Origin: Parasediminibacterium sp046546515
GTDB lineage: Bacteria; Bacteroidota; Bacteroidia; Chitinophagales; Chitinophagaceae
Direction: 5' to 3'
Length of the DNA stretch: 64,000 nt
Assembly (NCBI RefSeq): GCF_046546515.1
Contig: NZ_JBKHKJ010000026.1
Span: 12,675-76,674 of the forward strand
In this document: in pieces, positions 42,700 to 50,331 of the stretch
How positions within the stretch are numbered: position 1 is the first letter of the stretch
How the letters are laid out: the number at the start of each line of letters is the position of its first letter
Program-made: the position numbers and the translations under genes
Notes under the pieces: generated by a model
Told to the model about the DNA's origin: nothing
Database searches by the model: none
The model's input: only the letters and a program-made list of their open reading frames with translations

Positions 42700-43072
42700 T
42701 ATCTTTGTGCCAGAAATGCACTTGCTAAAAAAACAGGTTAAATGTATTTTACAAGCTATCAACTAGTACTTGCATCAAAATTCTTTTTTTATTAATATTA
42801 AGATAGTTTTAGCTTAAAAAATTAGCCTTGCATTGATGGCCGTAAAATACGCAAAAAGTACGCACAAAATGAGCATGAAATACGCAAAAAGTATGCACGG
42901 ATCACTCAAAAAATAAGCACAAAATAGGCACAAAATAGGCACAAAATACGCATAAAATTTTGCCGTTATTGTTGATAATCAATGACTTAAAGGCTTGGGA
43001 ACAATTTTTCAAAAAATCGCGAATAGGAAAAAAGACCGAAAATTGGCAAAACTGAAACTATTTTAATAAAAA
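42700..43072 (+). repeat. 11-bp-phased array with IHF-like core, module M5
   Basis: The cleanest module. It starts with TAAAAACC and a TAnnTTTG-like TATCTTTG (42700-42707), then a conserved block (TTCTTTTTTTATTAATATTA). Positions 42844-42953 are exactly ten 11-bp units (AAAATACGCAA, AAAATAGGCAC and variants). After 23 bp comes AATCAATGACTTA (42977-42989), an exact IHF-consensus match. At 43039-43072 is a 34-bp block beginning AAAATTGGCAAAACTGAAAC, identical to 45649-45682. The whole module is paralogous to 45332-45682, in the same orientation. No ORF is credible. Confidence 0.85.
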
Positions 43073-43299
43073 ACCCGGAAAAAGTAATAATATAGAAATT
43101 GTATAAGTGTGCTCGTTTTGCATCCCATCTTCTTGCCCGTGGGGTGTTTGTTCTGGCTTTTTGGGATAAGTGGCGGGCAGGGTGGCACTAGGGTGTTTTT
43201 TCACTAAAAAGCGAAAAACTTTTATGCACCTTTTTCATCTTATTTGCCATTTTGAAATCTACTTTGTGTCCTTAAAGTGAAACGTTTACCTTAAAAAGG

Positions 43300-43352
43300 G
43301 TTGCCTTTGTGCTTCTTTGCGCAAAATCTTTGTGTCCTTTGCGGTTAATTAA
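43300..43352. repeat. single arm of the CTTTGTG word repeat
   Basis: TTGCCTTTGTGCTTCTTTGC followed by CTTTGTGTCCTTTGCGGTT belongs to the same word family as the gene-end hairpins at 41602-41705 and 48523-48687, but a full opposite arm is not seen. The rest of 43073-43474 shows no gene. Confidence 0.6.
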
Positions 43353-43474
43353 CCTTTTAGAATGAACCCGATTGGGGAAAGTTATGTTGCAAACGTTACT
43401 TATTTATTTTCGATAAAAGAAAGTATGGCTTGTTATTGGCTGCAATTAGCCCAAGGCAGCTTAATTTTACGTTT

Positions 43475-44506
43475 ATGGTTTATTTTAATTTGCAGGATAG
43501 CATCAACCTTATTAAAAAATTGACTTTCCGCCGCTTGTGGAACGCCACTAAAGTGATGGCAAGCTTCCAATATAGCAAGCTGCTGAAAAAGCCAGTACAG
43601 TGGGGATACCCTATCTCCATCTCTTTCGAGCCTACCACCAGTTGCAACCTGCGTTGCCCCGAGTGCCCAAGCGGCCTCAGGGAGTTTACACGCCCTACAG
43701 GCATGTTGAAAAAAGATTTTTTCAGGGAAACGATAGACGATATTTATAAAGAATTATTGTACCTTATTTTCTACTTCCAAGGTGAGCCATTCCTTAACCC
43801 CGATTTTTTGGAGATGGTGAAATATGCCAGCGACAAAGGCATTTACACAGCTACCAGCACCAATGCCCATTACCTAACCGATGAAAAAGCAAGGAAAACA
43901 GTGGAAAGTGGGCTAAACAGGTTGATTATTTCTGTTGATGGCACCACACAAGATGTATATCAGCAATACAGGGTAGGTGGCAATTTAGACAAGGTATTGC
44001 AAGGTGCAAGGAATGTGGTAAAATGGAAAAAAGAACTCAACAGCAAAACACCTTTTATCTTTTTTCAGTTTTTAGTAGTAAAACCCAATGAACACCAGAT
44101 AGAAGAAATAAAAAAACTAGGTGCCGAAATAGGGGTGGATCAAGTGCGTTTTAAAACAGCTCAGGTATATGATTTTGAAAACGACCCCAACCAGTTAATA
44201 CCAACCATTGAAAAATACAGCCGTTACAAGAAAGGGAAAGACGGTAAACTGAAATCAAAAAGCGGCTTGCAAAACCATTGCTGGAAGCTATGGCACGCCA
44301 ATGTTATTACATGGGATGGCTTGGTAGTGCCTTGCTGTTTCGACAAAGATGCCACGCACCAGCTTGGCAACCTGAAAACACAAAGTTTCAAGGAAACTTG
44401 GAACAATAGCAATTACAAACAATTCCGCAGCGAGCTAATGACCAGCCGCAAAAACATTGATATATGTGCCAATTGCAGCGAAGGGCTTACGGTATGGGAA
44501 GACTAA
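43475..44506 (+). CDS. radical SAM protein with SPASM domain
   Basis: A 343-residue protein. The radical SAM cluster motif CNLRCPEC lies at 57-64 in EPTTSCNLRCPECPSGLREF. The fold continues with FYFQGEPFLNPDF and RLIISVDGTTQDVYQQYRVGG. A C-terminal SPASM-type region carries NHCWKLWHANVITWDGLVVPCCFDKD and a final CANCSEGL, providing ligands for an auxiliary cluster. SPASM enzymes modify peptides or carry out other radical reactions; no precursor peptide is recognised nearby, so the substrate is unknown. The frame is open to a TTG at 43430, but the ATG at 43475 is the first good start. The gene lies between two paralogous repeat modules. Confidence 0.88.
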   Translation: MVYFNLQDSINLIKKLTFRRLWNATKVMASFQYSKLLKKPVQWGYPISISFEPTTSCNLRCPECPSGLREFTRPTGMLKKDFFRETIDDIYKELLYLIFYFQGEPFLNPDFLEMVKYASDKGIYTATSTNAHYLTDEKARKTVESGLNRLIISVDGTTQDVYQQYRVGGNLDKVLQGARNVVKWKKELNSKTPFIFFQFLVVKPNEHQIEEIKKLGAEIGVDQVRFKTAQVYDFENDPNQLIPTIEKYSRYKKGKDGKLKSKSGLQNHCWKLWHANVITWDGLVVPCCFDKDATHQLGNLKTQSFKETWNNSNYKQFRSELMTSRKNIDICANCSEGLTVWED

Positions 44507-44526
44507 ATTTATAGATAATTAATTCT

Positions 44527-44694
44527 TACCACATAGGCATATAGGACACATAGAAAGAAAAAGACAAAAGAGAGAAAACATAGTGCTTATATTGAATTTT
44601 GGGGTACAGCATCTTATAGGAAATATAGTAAAAAACTAAGTGTTCTCTCTTTTTTCAACATAAATCTATGTTTACTATGTGCCTATGTGGTGAA
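44527..44694. repeat. word-built gene-end hairpin after the radical SAM gene
   Basis: The left arm TACCACATAGGCATATAGGA (then CACATAGAAAG) pairs with the right arm ending CTATGTGCCTATGTGGTGA. An inner pair (AGAGAGAAAACA with TGTTCTCTCT) extends the structure. The arms consist of variants of CACATAGG, a different word from the CACAAAGG hairpin at 41602 but with the same layout. Confidence 0.8.
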
Positions 44695-44762
44695 CCCCCA
44701 AAAACACATACCTTTAAACCTAAAAACGCCGCCTACTAAGGAATAGGTGGACTATACTTGCC

Positions 44763-45209
44763 ATGAATATCGAAAAAGAAATACAGCAAATTGCTTTTCG
44801 CAACGAATATCAAAAAGCCACTGTGAACCTAATTTTTACAGCTAGTTGGCTGCAAGAAAAAATAAGGCTGCTGCTGGAGCCTGCCGATATTACTATTCAG
44901 CAATACAATATACTGCGTATTTTAAAAGGCAGCAAAACGGCCCTAAGCACCCTGCAGATAAGGGAGCGGATGATTGATAAAATGAGCGACACCAGCCGGT
45001 TGGTAATAAGGCTTATTAAAAAAGGATTGGTAGAAAAAGCAAAAAGTAAATTGGATAAAAGATTGGTGGATGTAGTGATTAGCGCAAAAGGCTTGGAAGT
45101 GCTGGCTTCTTTGGATGAACAACAAATGAACCTAGACAATGTGGTAGCAGGCATATCTACCCAAGAAGCTATTATATTGAATATTTTGCTAGATAAAATG
45201 AGGGGGTAG
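44763..45209 (+). CDS. MarR family transcriptional regulator
   Basis: A 148-residue winged-helix regulator. The core has ADITIQQYNILRILKGSKTALSTLQIRERM (first helices and recognition helix), DTSRLVIRLIKKGLVEKAKSKLDKRLVDVVISAKG (recognition helix and wing) and C-terminal helices for dimerisation. MarR proteins usually repress their own or a neighbouring operon and release DNA on binding a small ligand. The closest plausible target is the TonB-dependent receptor gene 590 bp downstream, or its own promoter; this is inference. It stands alone between a hairpin and repeat module M6. Confidence 0.92.
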   Translation: MNIEKEIQQIAFRNEYQKATVNLIFTASWLQEKIRLLLEPADITIQQYNILRILKGSKTALSTLQIRERMIDKMSDTSRLVIRLIKKGLVEKAKSKLDKRLVDVVISAKGLEVLASLDEQQMNLDNVVAGISTQEAIILNILLDKMRG

Positions 45210-45331
45210 TTTAGGGTATAAGCTAAATTATTAAAATTAAATTGTAGGGGTTTATTTGAGTGCAAAAAAAAATTTCGCTGAGTTGCCTTTTTTTGATTTG
45301 TCCTGAAACATACTCTTATTTATAAAAACCT

Positions 45332-45682
45332 TACCTTTGAGGTATAAATGTACCTGATACAAAGCAAGTTTCAAGGCGGCAGTATCGTAGTTCTTTTTTT
45401 GCTAATATTAAAATAGTAGTTATTAAAAATTAGGGTATTATAATTCCTTATCAATAAATAATCACTTTACTATCATAAAATGATTGGTTTATTATCAGTT
45501 TTCTATCAATAAATTATCAGTAAATGATAGTAAAATTATCATAAATTATACTTTTTTATCTACTAAAAATCCGACAATGTTATTGATAATCAATGGTTTA
45601 CAAAGAAGGTGAGAATTTAAAAAAAATTCGGAAACGGCAAAAAAACCCAAAATTGGCAAAACTGAAACTATTTTAATAAAAA
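45332..45682 (+). repeat. 11-bp-phased array with IHF-like core, module M6
   Basis: Begins with TAAAAACC and TACCTTTG (45332-45339), followed by the block TTCTTTTTTTGCTAATATTA shared with M5. Positions 45448-45546 are exactly nine 11-bp units of the form TTATCAATAAA, CTATCATAAAA and TTATCAGTAAA. After 41 bp comes AATCAATGGTTTA (45588-45600), an exact IHF-consensus match within the near-palindrome ATTGATAATCAAT. The 34-bp block at 45649-45682 is identical to M5. The unit sequence is closer to modules A1/A2 than to M5, although the flanks match M5. Confidence 0.85.
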
Positions 45683-45768
45683 CCTTGGCAAAAAATAATA
45701 TTTTAAAAAATATACAACTGTCCTCTTTTTGCCCCTCCTTTCTTCAAATTCCCTTCAGAATTAGGTTT

Positions 45769-45776
45769 TATGTTTG
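45769..45776 (+). promoter_or_regulatory. TAnnTTTG -7 element of the TonB receptor gene
   Basis: TATGTTTG is an exact match to the Bacteroidota -7 consensus and ends 24 bp before the ATG at 45801. It supports that start over the TTG that lies inside the element at 45774. Confidence 0.6.
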
Positions 45777-45800
45777 CATCGATTCAACAATATTGGAACG

Positions 45801-47990
45801 ATGAAAAAAATGATTTTCTTTTGGTTACTGGTTAGTTGCATTGGGGTGGCAAAAGCCCAATACACATTAAAGGCAACCCTTAAAAACAAAACCACGGGGG
45901 AAGTATTAACAGGTGCTACCATTGCCGAAGGCAAAAAAACATTGCCTTCTAGCAAAGACAACAGCAGCATTAGCATCAACAAACTAAAACCCGGCAACCA
46001 CAAGCTAAGTTTTTCTTATATAGGCTACCAGGCTTTCGATACCACCATCACCATCCCACAAACAGAAGCACTTGCCATTTACCTTTTGCCCGAGGAAAAA
46101 GCATTGGAGGAAGTAACCGTGGTTTCTTCTACCCGTACCAACCAACGGATAGAAAATTCACCTTTGAAGGTAGAAGTGCTGGGCAAGGAAGAAATGGACG
46201 AGGAAAATACCATAAAGCCCGCCAACATTGCAAGCATATTGGGCGATGTAAGCGGGGTGCAAATACAGCAATCGTCTGCTGTATCAGGCAATTCTAATGT
46301 GCGCATACAAGGGCTTGATGGCCGCTACACCCAGCTTGTAAGAGATGGGATGCCACTTTTCGATGGGTTTAGCGGCGGCTTTGGCATTATGCAGATACCC
46401 CCGTTAGACTTAAAACAAATAGAACTCATCAAAGGATCTGCTTCTACGCTCTATGGTGGTGGGGCAATAGGCGGGTTGGTAAACCTTATTTCCAAGCGGC
46501 CTTCTTATGAGCAAGATGGTATTGTAACCCTTAACCATTCTACCCTTACAGAAAGCAATTTTAATACTTATTTAGCAAAACGGAACAAAATCGTAGGTTA
46601 TAATGTATTTGCTGGCATCACCCACCAGGATGCTGTAGATGTAAATAAAGATGGCTTTTCAGATGTGCCTAAGCTAGATGCGGTAGTGGTGCACCCCCGT
46701 TTTTTTTATTACCCAAGTTCCAATACCACTATTGCCCTAGGCTATACAGGCACTTTTGAAACCCGCAGGGGCGGCGACATGCAGTTGATAAAAGGCACAG
46801 CCGATGCTGTCCACCAATATTTTGAAGAAAACAAAACCAACCGCCATACAGGTGATTTTGTTGTGGAACAAAACCTAGGCGGCGGCAAAAAATTGGAATT
46901 TAAAAACAGTATCAGTTCCTTCACCCGAAATATACTTACCAATACGCATTTCTTCAAGGGCAACCAGTTTAACTATTTTAGCGAATTGTCCTTATTCATC
47001 CCCAAGGAAAAGTATAGCTGGGTAATGGGCGTAAATGCAGTTGGTGATAAGTTTACCATCAAACCATCTGACCCTGTGTTGCTAAACAATTTTGATAACA
47101 ACACCATTGGAGCTTTTGCCCAGTTTACAGGCAAGTTGTTTAAAGAAACCACTTTGGAAGCAGGCCTGCGTGCCGACCACCATACGCAATATGGCGATTT
47201 TGTGTTGCCAAGGCTGGCATTGTTCCACCGCTTCAACGAGCATTGGGCTACCCGGCTCGGCATTGGCCTAGGTTATAAAACACCCAATGCCCTGACCGTG
47301 CAAAACAAAGACTATAATATTGAAAATATACTGCCACTGCCAGCAAACATTGCAGCCGAAAAATCGTTTGGTTATAATGCAGAAGTGAACTATAAAAAAA
47401 AATTCGATGGCCACAGCTCTATCTTTATTAACCAAGCATTCTTTTTAACCCAGATAAACAATCCTGTTGTGGCTACAGAACTAGCCAATGGCAATGTTGT
47501 TTTCAACAATGCAGGCAGCAATGTAACAAGCAAAGGGTTTGACACCTATGTAAAATTAAGCCTAGAAGATTGGGAATTGTATGCGGGTTATACCTTCACT
47601 ATTGCCGAAAGGAACTATTTGCCTGTGAATAAATTTGTAACCATAACCCCTAAAAACCGCTTTGCCTTTGTAGCCATGTACGAAATAGAAAACAACTGGC
47701 GTTTTGGCTTGGAAGGTTCCTACACGGGCCCTCAGCACAGGGAAGAAGATTATACCAAAACGCCTGCTTATATGTTCATGGCATTGCTGATAGAAAAGAA
47801 ATTTGGCCAGCGTATAACCCTTGTGGCCAATTGCGAGAACCTGCTGGATTACCGCCAAAGCAAGGAAGAAGCCTTATATACAGGCCCGGTAAGCAACCCT
47901 GTTTTCAAATCGCTTTGGGCACCCATAGATGGCAGGGTGGTAAACCTATCTTTAAGGATAAAATTGTTTTCAATTAAGCCAAATAAATAG
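45801..47990 (+). CDS. TonB-dependent outer-membrane receptor
   Basis: A 729-residue receptor. A signal peptide (1-18, MKKMIFFWLLVSCIGVAKAQ) is followed by a carboxypeptidase-regulatory-like beta-sandwich at about 20-95 (GATIAEGKKTLPSS, FSYIGYQAFDT). The plug domain spans about 105-225 (VRIQGLDGRYTQLVRDGMPLFDG, IELIKGSASTLYGGGAIGGLVNLIS). The remainder is a 22-strand barrel ending NLSLRIKLFSIKPNK. It is of the CirA/FepA type (siderophore- or metal-chelate-receptor-like) and not a SusC protein, since no SusD partner follows. The ligand is unknown. A MarR regulator lies upstream and a PepSY-like protein downstream. The preferred start is supported by a TAnnTTTG promoter. Confidence 0.94.
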   Translation: MKKMIFFWLLVSCIGVAKAQYTLKATLKNKTTGEVLTGATIAEGKKTLPSSKDNSSISINKLKPGNHKLSFSYIGYQAFDTTITIPQTEALAIYLLPEEKALEEVTVVSSTRTNQRIENSPLKVEVLGKEEMDEENTIKPANIASILGDVSGVQIQQSSAVSGNSNVRIQGLDGRYTQLVRDGMPLFDGFSGGFGIMQIPPLDLKQIELIKGSASTLYGGGAIGGLVNLISKRPSYEQDGIVTLNHSTLTESNFNTYLAKRNKIVGYNVFAGITHQDAVDVNKDGFSDVPKLDAVVVHPRFFYYPSSNTTIALGYTGTFETRRGGDMQLIKGTADAVHQYFEENKTNRHTGDFVVEQNLGGGKKLEFKNSISSFTRNILTNTHFFKGNQFNYFSELSLFIPKEKYSWVMGVNAVGDKFTIKPSDPVLLNNFDNNTIGAFAQFTGKLFKETTLEAGLRADHHTQYGDFVLPRLALFHRFNEHWATRLGIGLGYKTPNALTVQNKDYNIENILPLPANIAAEKSFGYNAEVNYKKKFDGHSSIFINQAFFLTQINNPVVATELANGNVVFNNAGSNVTSKGFDTYVKLSLEDWELYAGYTFTIAERNYLPVNKFVTITPKNRFAFVAMYEIENNWRFGLEGSYTGPQHREEDYTKTPAYMFMALLIEKKFGQRITLVANCENLLDYRQSKEEALYTGPVSNPVFKSLWAPIDGRVVNLSLRIKLFSIKPNK

Positions 47991-48025
47991 TTGTTACTCA
48001 CCACATTCGATATGTTTTTTTCTTC

Positions 48026-48062
48026 ATGCTACTTTGAGCCTTAGAGCCTTTGTGGCGAAAAA
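48026..48062. repeat. single arm of the CTTTGAG/CTTTGTG word repeat
   Basis: TACTTTGAGCCTTAGAGCCT followed by TTGTGGCGAAAAA matches the right arm of the hairpin at 48523-48687. It lies just upstream of the PepSY-like gene, and an ORF that starts inside it (48050) is not used. Confidence 0.65.
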
Positions 48063-48085
48063 TAATCACAAAACAAAATAGATAT

Positions 48086-48511
48086 ATGAAACGCATATTA
48101 TTTGCTACACTAGTGTTGGCAAGCACACAATTACAAGCACAAAAACTGAAAGACGACAAAGTACCTGCTATCGTAAAAACTACTTTCGCTAAAAATTACA
48201 GCCAAGCTGCTACACCAAAATGGGAATTGGAACATGGCAATTATGAAGTTTCGTTTGTTCAAGACGGCAAAAAAATGAGTTTGTTAATTGATGCCACAGG
48301 CAAATTATTGGAAACAGAAGTTGCCATTAAAGAGGGTGAATTTCCTAAGGAGGCCTTAGCGTATATGGCCGGACACTACAAGAAAGCCAAAATATCGGAA
48401 ACAGCCCGTATTACAAAAGCGGGTGGAGAAGTTATATACGAGGCTGGGCTAAAAGGAAAAGACGTGCTGTTTGACAAGGCTGGGAATTTTATTAAGGAGG
48501 CAAAGGATTAA
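48086..48511 (+). CDS. PepSY-like periplasmic protein
   Basis: A 141-residue exported protein with a signal peptide ending near LQAQ. Two repeated PepSY-like units follow: VPAIVKTTFAKNYSQAATPKWE and FPKEALAYMAGHYKKAKISE, each continuing into beta strands (YEVSFVQDGKKMSLLIDATG; VIYEAGLKGKDVLFDKAG). It matches the small Bacteroidota family of PepSY-like (BLIP-fold) proteins, often found near TonB receptors or two-component systems. The function is unknown, possibly protein-protein inhibition or metal-related signalling. The ATG at 48086 is the credible start; 12 codons upstream belong to a dispersed repeat. Confidence 0.85.
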   Translation: MKRILFATLVLASTQLQAQKLKDDKVPAIVKTTFAKNYSQAATPKWELEHGNYEVSFVQDGKKMSLLIDATGKLLETEVAIKEGEFPKEALAYMAGHYKKAKISETARITKAGGEVIYEAGLKGKDVLFDKAGNFIKEAKD

Positions 48512-48522
48512 AATCTATCTTA

Positions 48523-48687
48523 CTACTCACCAAATAGGCTATTTTTTTTGCCACAAAGGCAAAAAATACTAAGAACCACAAAAAAAGAAGTTTAAAGGTA
48601 TTGGATAACATAAAACAGGTGCTTTTTTCTTCTTCTTGCTTTCCTTCGTGCCACTTTGAGCCTTTGTGGCGAAAAATACCTGAGTAG
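48523..48687. repeat. word-built hairpin between the PepSY-like gene and galE
   Basis: Outer ends CTACTCA (48523-48529) and TGAGTAG (48681-48687) are inverted. Inside, TTTGCCACAAAGGCAAAAAA faces GTGCCACTTTGAGCC and TTTGTGGCGAAAAA. It belongs to the same CACAAAGG word family as 41602-41705. No gene is seen within it. Confidence 0.75.
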
Positions 48688-48748
48688 CAGATTACTTTAC
48701 TATTGCATCCCATATTTCCTTAATTTGCCACCCTGATAAATAAAAATC

Positions 48749-49771
48749 ATGGCAAAAATATTAGTTACAGGTGGTTGCGGTTATATAGGCTCGCACACGA
48801 TAGTTGATTTAATAGAAAATGGGTTTGAAGTAGTATCGGTCGATAACAATTCCCGTTCTTCTATCGGCTCGATAGGTGGGATAGAGAAAATAACAGGTGT
48901 AAAAGTAAAAAACTATACCCTTGATTTAAAAGATTACGATGCCACCCGAAGCATCTTCCTCGAAAACACAGACATTACTGGGATTATCCATTTTGCAGCT
49001 TACAAAGCAGTGGGCGAATCGGTAGAAAAGCCCTTGTTTTACTACGAAAATAATATGTTTTCACTCATCAACCTACTGAAATGCGTGGAGGAATTTAAAG
49101 TCCCTTATTTTGTTTTTTCTTCTTCCTGCACGGTATATGGCAATCCCGACAGCATACCTGTAAACGAAAAAACACCTACCAAGAAAGCAGAAAGCCCTTA
49201 CGGGGCTACCAAGCAAATGGGCGAGGTGGTGATTGAAGATTTCTTTAAAAATGCAAATGGTGCTTCTATACTGCTACGTTATTTCAACCCGGTAGGCGCG
49301 CACCCTACTACGTTTATTGGCGAATTGCCCATTGGAAGGCCAATGAACCTAGTGCCAGCCATTACCCAGACAGCCATTGGCAAATTGCCTAAAATGATGG
49401 TGTATGGCTCAGATTACCCTACAAGGGATGGCAGTTGCCTGCGTGACTATATCCATGTATGCGATATTGCCCATGCGCATACGCTTGCATTGCAATATTT
49501 GATTGACCAAAAAAATGTGTCAAAGTGCGATGTTTTTAACTTAGGTTCTGGCAATGGCATTACCGTGCTGGAAGCCATCAAAACCTTTGAGGCAGTTAGT
49601 GGCGTGAAGCTAAACTATGAAATTGGCCCTCGCCGCAGCGGCGACGTAGTTGCTATTTATGCCGACAATAAACTGGCTGTTGAAGGGCTGGGTTGGGAAT
49701 TAAAATACACACTTGAGGACATGATGCGTACTGCTTGGGAATGGGAATTAGTCGTAAGTAATAAGTCATAA
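48749..49771 (+). CDS. galE: UDP-glucose 4-epimerase
   Basis: A 340-residue extended SDR enzyme that interconverts UDP-glucose and UDP-galactose. The NAD-binding GGCGYIGSHT is at 8-17, the active Ser/Thr region at SSSCTVYG near 124, and the catalytic Tyr-x3-Lys in SPYGATKQ near 150. RYFNPVGAHP and GDVVAIYADN complete the GalE signature. Full length. It supplies galactose-type sugars for surface polysaccharide. The final codons (VVSNKS-stop) lie inside a hairpin repeat shared with the convergent downstream gene, so the extreme C-terminus is repeat-derived. Confidence 0.96.
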   Translation: MAKILVTGGCGYIGSHTIVDLIENGFEVVSVDNNSRSSIGSIGGIEKITGVKVKNYTLDLKDYDATRSIFLENTDITGIIHFAAYKAVGESVEKPLFYYENNMFSLINLLKCVEEFKVPYFVFSSSCTVYGNPDSIPVNEKTPTKKAESPYGATKQMGEVVIEDFFKNANGASILLRYFNPVGAHPTTFIGELPIGRPMNLVPAITQTAIGKLPKMMVYGSDYPTRDGSCLRDYIHVCDIAHAHTLALQYLIDQKNVSKCDVFNLGSGNGITVLEAIKTFEAVSGVKLNYEIGPRRSGDVVAIYADNKLAVEGLGWELKYTLEDMMRTAWEWELVVSNKS

Positions 49772-49790
49772 GTCTTTACTTACGACTAAT
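49747..49790. terminator. hairpin overlapping the ends of galE and its convergent neighbour
   Basis: ATTAGTCGTAAGTA (49747-49760) pairs perfectly with TACTTACGACTAAT (49777-49790). The stem begins inside the last codons of galE and ends inside the stop of the minus-strand gene. The loop repeats the word (AATAAGTCATAAGTC). It probably ends both transcripts. Confidence 0.8.
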
Positions 49791-50187
49791 TGGCTGCCTT
49801 TTCCAATTTACTTTTCATAAAGTCTAAGTAATGGGGTTTTAGTTCCTTGTATATGGCTATTGCCTTGGCATCCCCATCGGCTGCCAAGGCTTTTATGTGT
49901 TGGTAATACATGGAAGACATGCGTTCCAGTTTTTCTTCCAGTATTTCCAAGTTCAGCGTCAGCCCAATGGCCACTTGTTTTATGAGTGCATACCCTTCTT
50001 GGAAGGCTTGTTTTTCTGCTTCGTCAGGGTTTTCTTTGGTACCTATTTGCAGCAAGTGAGTAGCGTATCCGTTCACTACATTTTTCATTTCTTCAAAGTC
50101 TGCTTGCTTATACCAATCACCAATGGCATTCAGCTTGGCTGCCATTGCTTCTTCCTCCCATTTCAATTTTTCATCGTCATAGTTCAT
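49786..50187 (-). CDS. small helical protein of unknown function
   Basis: A 133-residue acidic, almost wholly helical protein with no signal peptide, membrane segment or Cys. Charged heptad-like stretches (EILEEKLERMSSMYYQHIKAL; IYKELKPHYLDFMKSKLEKA) suggest a helical bundle. I do not recognise the family. The N-terminus NYDDEKLKWEEEAMAAKLNAIGDWYKQ is consistent with a cytoplasmic protein. It is convergent with galE and shares a terminator hairpin with it; upstream lies a separate terminator for the lipoprotein gene at 50332, so it is probably monocistronic. Reading frame, length and codon use support it as a real gene. A long antisense ORF (49897-50574) is a shadow. Confidence 0.75.
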   Translation of the reverse strand: MNYDDEKLKWEEEAMAAKLNAIGDWYKQADFEEMKNVVNGYATHLLQIGTKENPDEAEKQAFQEGYALIKQVAIGLTLNLEILEEKLERMSSMYYQHIKALAADGDAKAIAIYKELKPHYLDFMKSKLEKAAN

Positions 50188-50271
50188 CTTTACTTGTTTT
50201 ATGATTTTAAATTAACTAATAGGCAAGCAGCAAACGTTCTTAGCGGAACAAATGCAAAAGTAAAGTTAAAT

Positions 50272-50310
50272 AAAAAAGGTAGTAAGCAACTATTGCTTAC
50301 TACCTTTTTT
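50272..50310 (-). terminator. strong terminator downstream of the lipoprotein gene
   Basis: An 18-bp perfect stem (AAAAAAGGTAGTAAGCAA with its complement) around a 3-base loop. The A-run and T-run at the base allow termination in both directions; it lies 21 bp past the stop of the minus-strand gene. Confidence 0.92.
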
Positions 50311-50331
50311 CAAGAAAATATTTTTTTTGAT

